From: DATKQI01 sp035532755
GTDB lineage: Bacteria; Pseudomonadota; Alphaproteobacteria; Acetobacterales; Acetobacteraceae
Reading direction: 5' to 3'
Length of the DNA stretch: 9,373 bases
Assembly (NCBI GenBank): GCA_035532755.1
Contig: DATKQI010000255.1
Coordinates: 1 to 9,373 of the forward strand
The notes under the pieces are model-generated. The model searched no databases, was not told where the DNA came from, and saw only the letters and a list, made by a program, of their open reading frames with translations. Position 1 is the first letter of the stretch. The number at the start of each line of letters is the position of its first letter. A program made the translations under genes and the position numbers. Shown piece by piece: positions 7,024-9,373 of this stretch.

Positions 7024-7365
7024 TCAGCGGCGCAGCAACTGCGCGCCGATCAACCCCACCCCGAACGCGATCGCGAGCGCGGTGAGCGGCCGTTCCTGCA
7101 CCCGTGCGCCCACTTGATTCATCGCCTCGCGCCCGCGGTCCTGCATGTTTCCGGCGAGCTTCTCCAGCTCCCCTTCCAGGGCGGCGATGCGGTGTTCCAC
7201 GCCGGTCTTCAGGCTGCTCATCGCATCCGAGCCGGGCCGGAAATCCTCCTTCGCCTGGGCGATGATGCTCGCCATGGCAGCCTTCATCTCGGCAAGTTCC
7301 TCGCGGAAGCGGTCGAATTCGGCGCGAACCTTGGTGAAATCGTCATCGGGCTCCTTGGGGCTCAT
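7024..7365 (-). CDS. Coiled-coil protein with C-terminal membrane anchor (YqjD/DUF883-like)
   Basis: This 113-residue protein has a charged, helical N-terminal part at about residues 10-85, rich in Glu, Lys and Arg with heptad-like spacing. It ends in ERPLTALAIAFGVGLIGAQLLRR, a single C-terminal helix closed by arginines. That tail is the signature layout of the DUF883/ElaB-YqjD proteins. E. coli YqjD is a C-tail-anchored inner-membrane protein reported to bind ribosomes in stationary phase; whether that holds here is inference. The frame is open for 66 more codons upstream, but the ATG at 7365 is well supported by AAGGAG ten bases before it, and the upstream codons cross an intergenic palindrome. 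It is followed after four bases by the holin-like gene, the same order as yqjD-yqjE. Confidence 0.8.
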   Translation of the reverse strand: MSPKEPDDDFTKVRAEFDRFREELAEMKAAMASIIAQAKEDFRPGSDAMSSLKTGVEHRIAALEGELEKLAGNMQDRGREAMNQVGARVQERPLTALAIAFGVGLIGAQLLRR

Positions 7366-7375
7366 GAGCGTCGTT

Positions 7376-7381
7376 CTCCTT
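7376..7381 (-). promoter_or_regulatory. Ribosome binding site of the YqjD-like gene
   Basis: AAGGAG on the minus strand lies ten bases upstream of the ATG at 7365. It is a near-perfect Shine-Dalgarno and it rules out the longer open frame as the likely product. Confidence 0.65.
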
Positions 7382-7415
7382 GCGTTCGCGGCAGATGGAT
7401 GCGCGGTCCAAACGT

Positions 7416-7456
7416 CGGCATGGCAGCGGCCGGTTTCAACCGCCGCTGCCATGCCG
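7416..7456. repeat. Long intergenic palindrome (possible hairpin)
   Basis: Arms 7416-7429 (CGGCATGGCAGCGG) and 7443-7456 are perfect 14-base inverted copies. The 13-base centre (7430-7442) is itself nearly palindromic (CGGTT-TC-AACCG), so the stem can continue past a one-base bulge. It lies in the gap between argF and the YqjD-like gene, 73 bases past the argF stop. No T-run follows the stem on either strand, so it is not a canonical intrinsic terminator. It may be a terminator of another type, a transcript-stabilising hairpin, a protein-binding site or a dispersed intergenic repeat. Confidence 0.7.
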
Positions 7457-7497
7457 GCGCTTCGACCGTCAACGCCGATGGAGCGTGATTGGTTCGC

Positions 7498-7529
7498 CCG
7501 GCCCGGCAGGGATCCGGCCCGGCAGGATT
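7498..7529. repeat. Two tandem 16-base repeats just past argF
   Basis: The 13-base word CCGGCCCGGCAGG occurs at 7498-7510 and again at 7514-7526, a period of 16 bases. The second copy touches the last base of the argF stop codon. With the palindrome, this accounts for much of the 163-base gap 7366-7528. No function is evident. Confidence 0.6.
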
Positions 7530-8515
7530 CAGCGCGCCGCGCCGAGCGCCCAGGCGAGGACACCCTTCTGGGCGTGCAGCCGGTTCTCCGCCCCGTCGAA
7601 CACCACCGATTGCGGGCCGTCGATCACCCCCGCCGTCACCTCCTCCCCGCGATGGGCGGGCAGGCAGTGCATGAACAGCGCATCCGGCGCCGCACGGGCC
7701 ATCAGCGCCTCCGTCACGCAGTACGGGGCGAGCAGGTTGTGGCGGCTTTCGTTCGGATCGTCCGACATGCTGACCCAGGTATCCGTCACCACGCAGCGCG
7801 CGCCGGCGACCGCCGTTTCGGGATCGGCGGTCAGCTCGATGCGGGCCCCCTGGGCGCGCGCCCAGGCCACCAGGTCGGCCGGCGGGGCGAGTTCCGGCGG
7901 GGTGGCGAGGCGGAGGGTGAAGCCGAAGCGCGCCGCCGCCTCGATCCAGGAGCGGGCGACGTTGTTGCCATCCCCGCACCAGGCGACCACCTGCCCGGCG
8001 ATGGGGCCGCGATGCTCCTCGAACGTCAGCACATCGGCCATGAGCTGGCAGGGGTGGGAGGCTTCGGTGAGGCCGTTGATGACTGGCACCGTGGCGTATT
8101 CGGCAAGCTCGTGCAGCTTCGACACGCGATCGGTGCGCAGCATGATCGCATCGACGTAGCGGGAGAGCACGCGGGCGGTATCGGCCACGCTTTCACCGCG
8201 ACCGAGCTGCATCTCGCTGCCCGACAGCATCACCACATCGCCGCCGAGCTGGCGCATCGCCACCTCGAAGCTGACGCGGGTGCGGGTGGACGGCTTCTCG
8301 AAGATCAGCGCGAGCGTACGCCCGGCAAGCGGGCGGGAGGAGAGCCCGCCGGTTCGCTTGAAGCCGGCCGCGATGTCCAGCATGTGCCGCAGGGTGGCGG
8401 TATCGAAATCGCGCAGGTCGAGGAAGTGGCGGGGCGGGGGTTTGGCCCCCGCCTCGCCTGCTCCCGCCTCGCCGGCACCGTCGGACACGCTGCGCCGCAG
8501 GGCCGCGCCGTTCAT
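7529..8515 (-). CDS. argF: Ornithine carbamoyltransferase
   Basis: This 328-residue enzyme joins carbamoyl phosphate and ornithine to give citrulline, the sixth step of arginine synthesis, in the cytosol. All signature motifs are present: the carbamoyl phosphate loop STRTR at 76-80 (in FEKPSTRTRVSFE), HPCQ at 154-157, the ornithine-binding DTWVSM at 245-250, and HCLP at 283-286. This separates it from aspartate carbamoyltransferase. The ATG at 8515 overlaps the argD stop as ATGA, with AAGG ten bases upstream inside argD, so the two genes form a coupled operon. From this start the protein has about 25 residues before the usual beginning (PRHFLDLRDFD), including a duplicated GEAGA pentapeptide. 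A GTG at 8488 is an alternative start that would still leave part of this extension. Confidence 0.96.
   Translation of the reverse strand: MNGAALRRSVSDGAGEAGAGEAGAKPPPRHFLDLRDFDTATLRHMLDIAAGFKRTGGLSSRPLAGRTLALIFEKPSTRTRVSFEVAMRQLGGDVVMLSGSEMQLGRGESVADTARVLSRYVDAIMLRTDRVSKLHELAEYATVPVINGLTEASHPCQLMADVLTFEEHRGPIAGQVVAWCGDGNNVARSWIEAAARFGFTLRLATPPELAPPADLVAWARAQGARIELTADPETAVAGARCVVTDTWVSMSDDPNESRHNLLAPYCVTEALMARAAPDALFMHCLPAHRGEEVTAGVIDGPQSVVFDGAENRLHAQKGVLAWALGAAR
8444..8473. repeat. Two 15-base tandem units inside the argF 5' end
   Basis: Units 8444-8458 and 8459-8473 share the 11-base core CCCGCCTCGCC and encode GEAGA twice (residues 15-24) in argF. The 15-base period keeps the frame, which fits a small in-frame duplication in a dispensable N-terminal tail. 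Confidence 0.65.
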
Positions 8516-9372
8516 TTCGCGGCGACCTTGGCGGCCGAGGGCAGGCAGCGGCGCGCCGTGCGGCGGAGCATCGCCACCGCCTCGTCGCAATCGGCGTCGG
8601 TGACGGTGAGCGGGGGCACCAGGCGCACCACGTTGTCCCCGGCGGTGACGGTGAGCAGCCCTTCGGCCACCGCGGCCTGCTGCACCTCGGTGTTCGGCAC
8701 CACGCATTTGAGGCCGACGATGAGCCCGGCGCCGCGCGCGCTTTCGAACACCTGCGGGTATTCCGCAGCGAGGGCGACGAGCGCCGCCCACAGCCGGCGG
8801 GCCTTGCGATCGACCCCGGCGAGGAAGCCATCCGCCAGCACCACGTCCAGCACCGCGTTGGCGGCGGCGCAGGCGAGCGGATTGCCGCCGAAGGTGGTGC
8901 CGTGGGCGCCGGGGAGGAGGTGCTTCGCGACGCTTTCCTTCGCCAGCACCGCGCCCATCGGGAAGCCGCCGGCGATGCCCTTGGCGATCGCCATCACATC
9001 CGGCGCGATCCCCGCCCATTCATGGGCGAACAGCTTGCCGGTGCGGCCCATGCCGCACTGCACTTCGTCGAGCCCGAGGATCAGCCCGAACTCGTCGCAG
9101 GTGCTGCGCAGATCTCGCAGGAACCGCAGGTCCGCCGGGCGGATGCCGCCCTCGCCCTGCACCGGCTCGATCATGATGCCGGCGGTTTCCGGGCCGATCG
9201 CATCGCGCAGCGCGTTGAGGTTGTTGAAGGGCACATGATCGAACCCTTCGACCGCCGGGCCGAAGCCCTTGAGGTATTTCGCGTTGCCGGTGGCGGAGAT
9301 CATCGCGAGCGTGCGGCCGTGGAAGGCGCCATCGAAGCAGATGACGCGGTAGCGCTCGGGCCGGCCGGTTTC
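8512..9372 (-). CDS. argD: Acetylornithine aminotransferase, C-terminal part (5' end outside window)
   Basis: The last 286 residues of a class III PLP-dependent aminotransferase are visible; the frame is open to the window edge. The enzyme makes N-acetylornithine from N-acetylglutamate semialdehyde using glutamate, two steps ahead of the argF product. Motifs in order within the visible part are FDGAFHGRT (13-21), IEPVQGEGG, the PLP-nitrogen-binding Asp in GLDEVQCGMGRTG (Asp102), the Schiff-base Lys in MAIAKGIAGGFPMGA (Lys131, codon 8982-8980), and HGTTFGGNPLACAAANAVL. The full family length is about 390-400, so about 110 residues lie outside. Related ornithine or 4-aminobutyrate transaminases share these motifs, but the ATGA fusion to argF makes argD the best call. 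Confidence 0.95.
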   Translation of the reverse strand, partial: ETGRPERYRVICFDGAFHGRTLAMISATGNAKYLKGFGPAVEGFDHVPFNNLNALRDAIGPETAGIMIEPVQGEGGIRPADLRFLRDLRSTCDEFGLILGLDEVQCGMGRTGKLFAHEWAGIAPDVMAIAKGIAGGFPMGAVLAKESVAKHLLPGAHGTTFGGNPLACAAANAVLDVVLADGFLAGVDRKARRLWAALVALAAEYPQVFESARGAGLIVGLKCVVPNTEVQQAAVAEGLLTVTAGDNVVRLVPPLTVTDADCDEAVAMLRRTARRCLPSAAKVAAK

Positions 9373-9373
9373 G

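Noticed and set aside
6588..7365. Holin-like and coiled-coil genes considered as a prophage remnant
   Set aside because: No other phage genes, attachment repeats or integrase are present, and the order fits the chromosomal yqjD-yqjE pattern better.
7467..7472. TTGACG on the minus strand, considered as a -35 box for the YqjD-like gene
   Set aside because: No plausible -10 box lies 16-18 bases downstream, where the palindrome begins.
7145..9238. A 697-codon open frame on the plus strand opposite argF, argD and the YqjD-like gene
   Set aside because: It is antisense to well-supported enzymes, its translation is Arg/Ala/Ser-rich with no domains, and long antisense frames are usual at this GC content.

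Overview
The window is GC-rich (roughly 70 % by eye), densely packed chromosomal DNA. Gene content and sequence style point to an alphaproteobacterium, and I would guess a member of Acetobacteraceae; that placement is inference from general likeness, not a search. No phage genes, insertion sequences, tRNA or rRNA genes or CRISPR arrays were seen. Both ends of the window cut a gene.

Region 1 (2-4029, plus strand) is the 3' end of a polysaccharide gene cluster. It holds the C-terminal part of a bifunctional mannose-1-phosphate guanylyltransferase/mannose-6-phosphate isomerase, which makes GDP-mannose. Next come a 766-residue protein made of two GT-B glycosyltransferase modules in tandem and a single-module GT4 glycosyltransferase whose start overlaps the preceding stop by one base. 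Together they would supply a nucleotide sugar and transfer sugars onto an exopolysaccharide or O-antigen repeat unit.

Region 2 (4023-5653, minus strand) holds hslO (Hsp33, the redox-switched holdase chaperone) followed by a small lipoprotein gene of unknown function. The lipoprotein gene converges on the last glycosyltransferase, and the two ends overlap by 7 bases. An AT-rich 100-base gap (5654-5754) separates hslO from the next, divergent gene.

Region 3 (5755-7365) contains a short S49 (SppA-type) serine peptidase on the plus strand. Facing it on the minus strand are two small membrane-protein genes that resemble the E. coli YqjD/YqjE pair: a coiled-coil protein with a C-terminal membrane anchor and a holin-like multi-helix protein.

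Region 4 (7529-9372, minus strand) is an arginine-biosynthesis operon, argD (5' part outside the window) followed by argF with an ATGA stop/start overlap. The 163-base gap between argF and the YqjD-like gene carries a long imperfect palindrome and a short tandem repeat.

Most of the window is ordinary housekeeping and envelope biology. I found no convincing new defence or mobile system. The points most worth a second look are the tandem glycosyltransferase with a degenerate second motif, the unassigned lipoprotein, the S49 peptidase/YqjDE-like group lying between argDF and hslO, and the palindrome downstream of argF.
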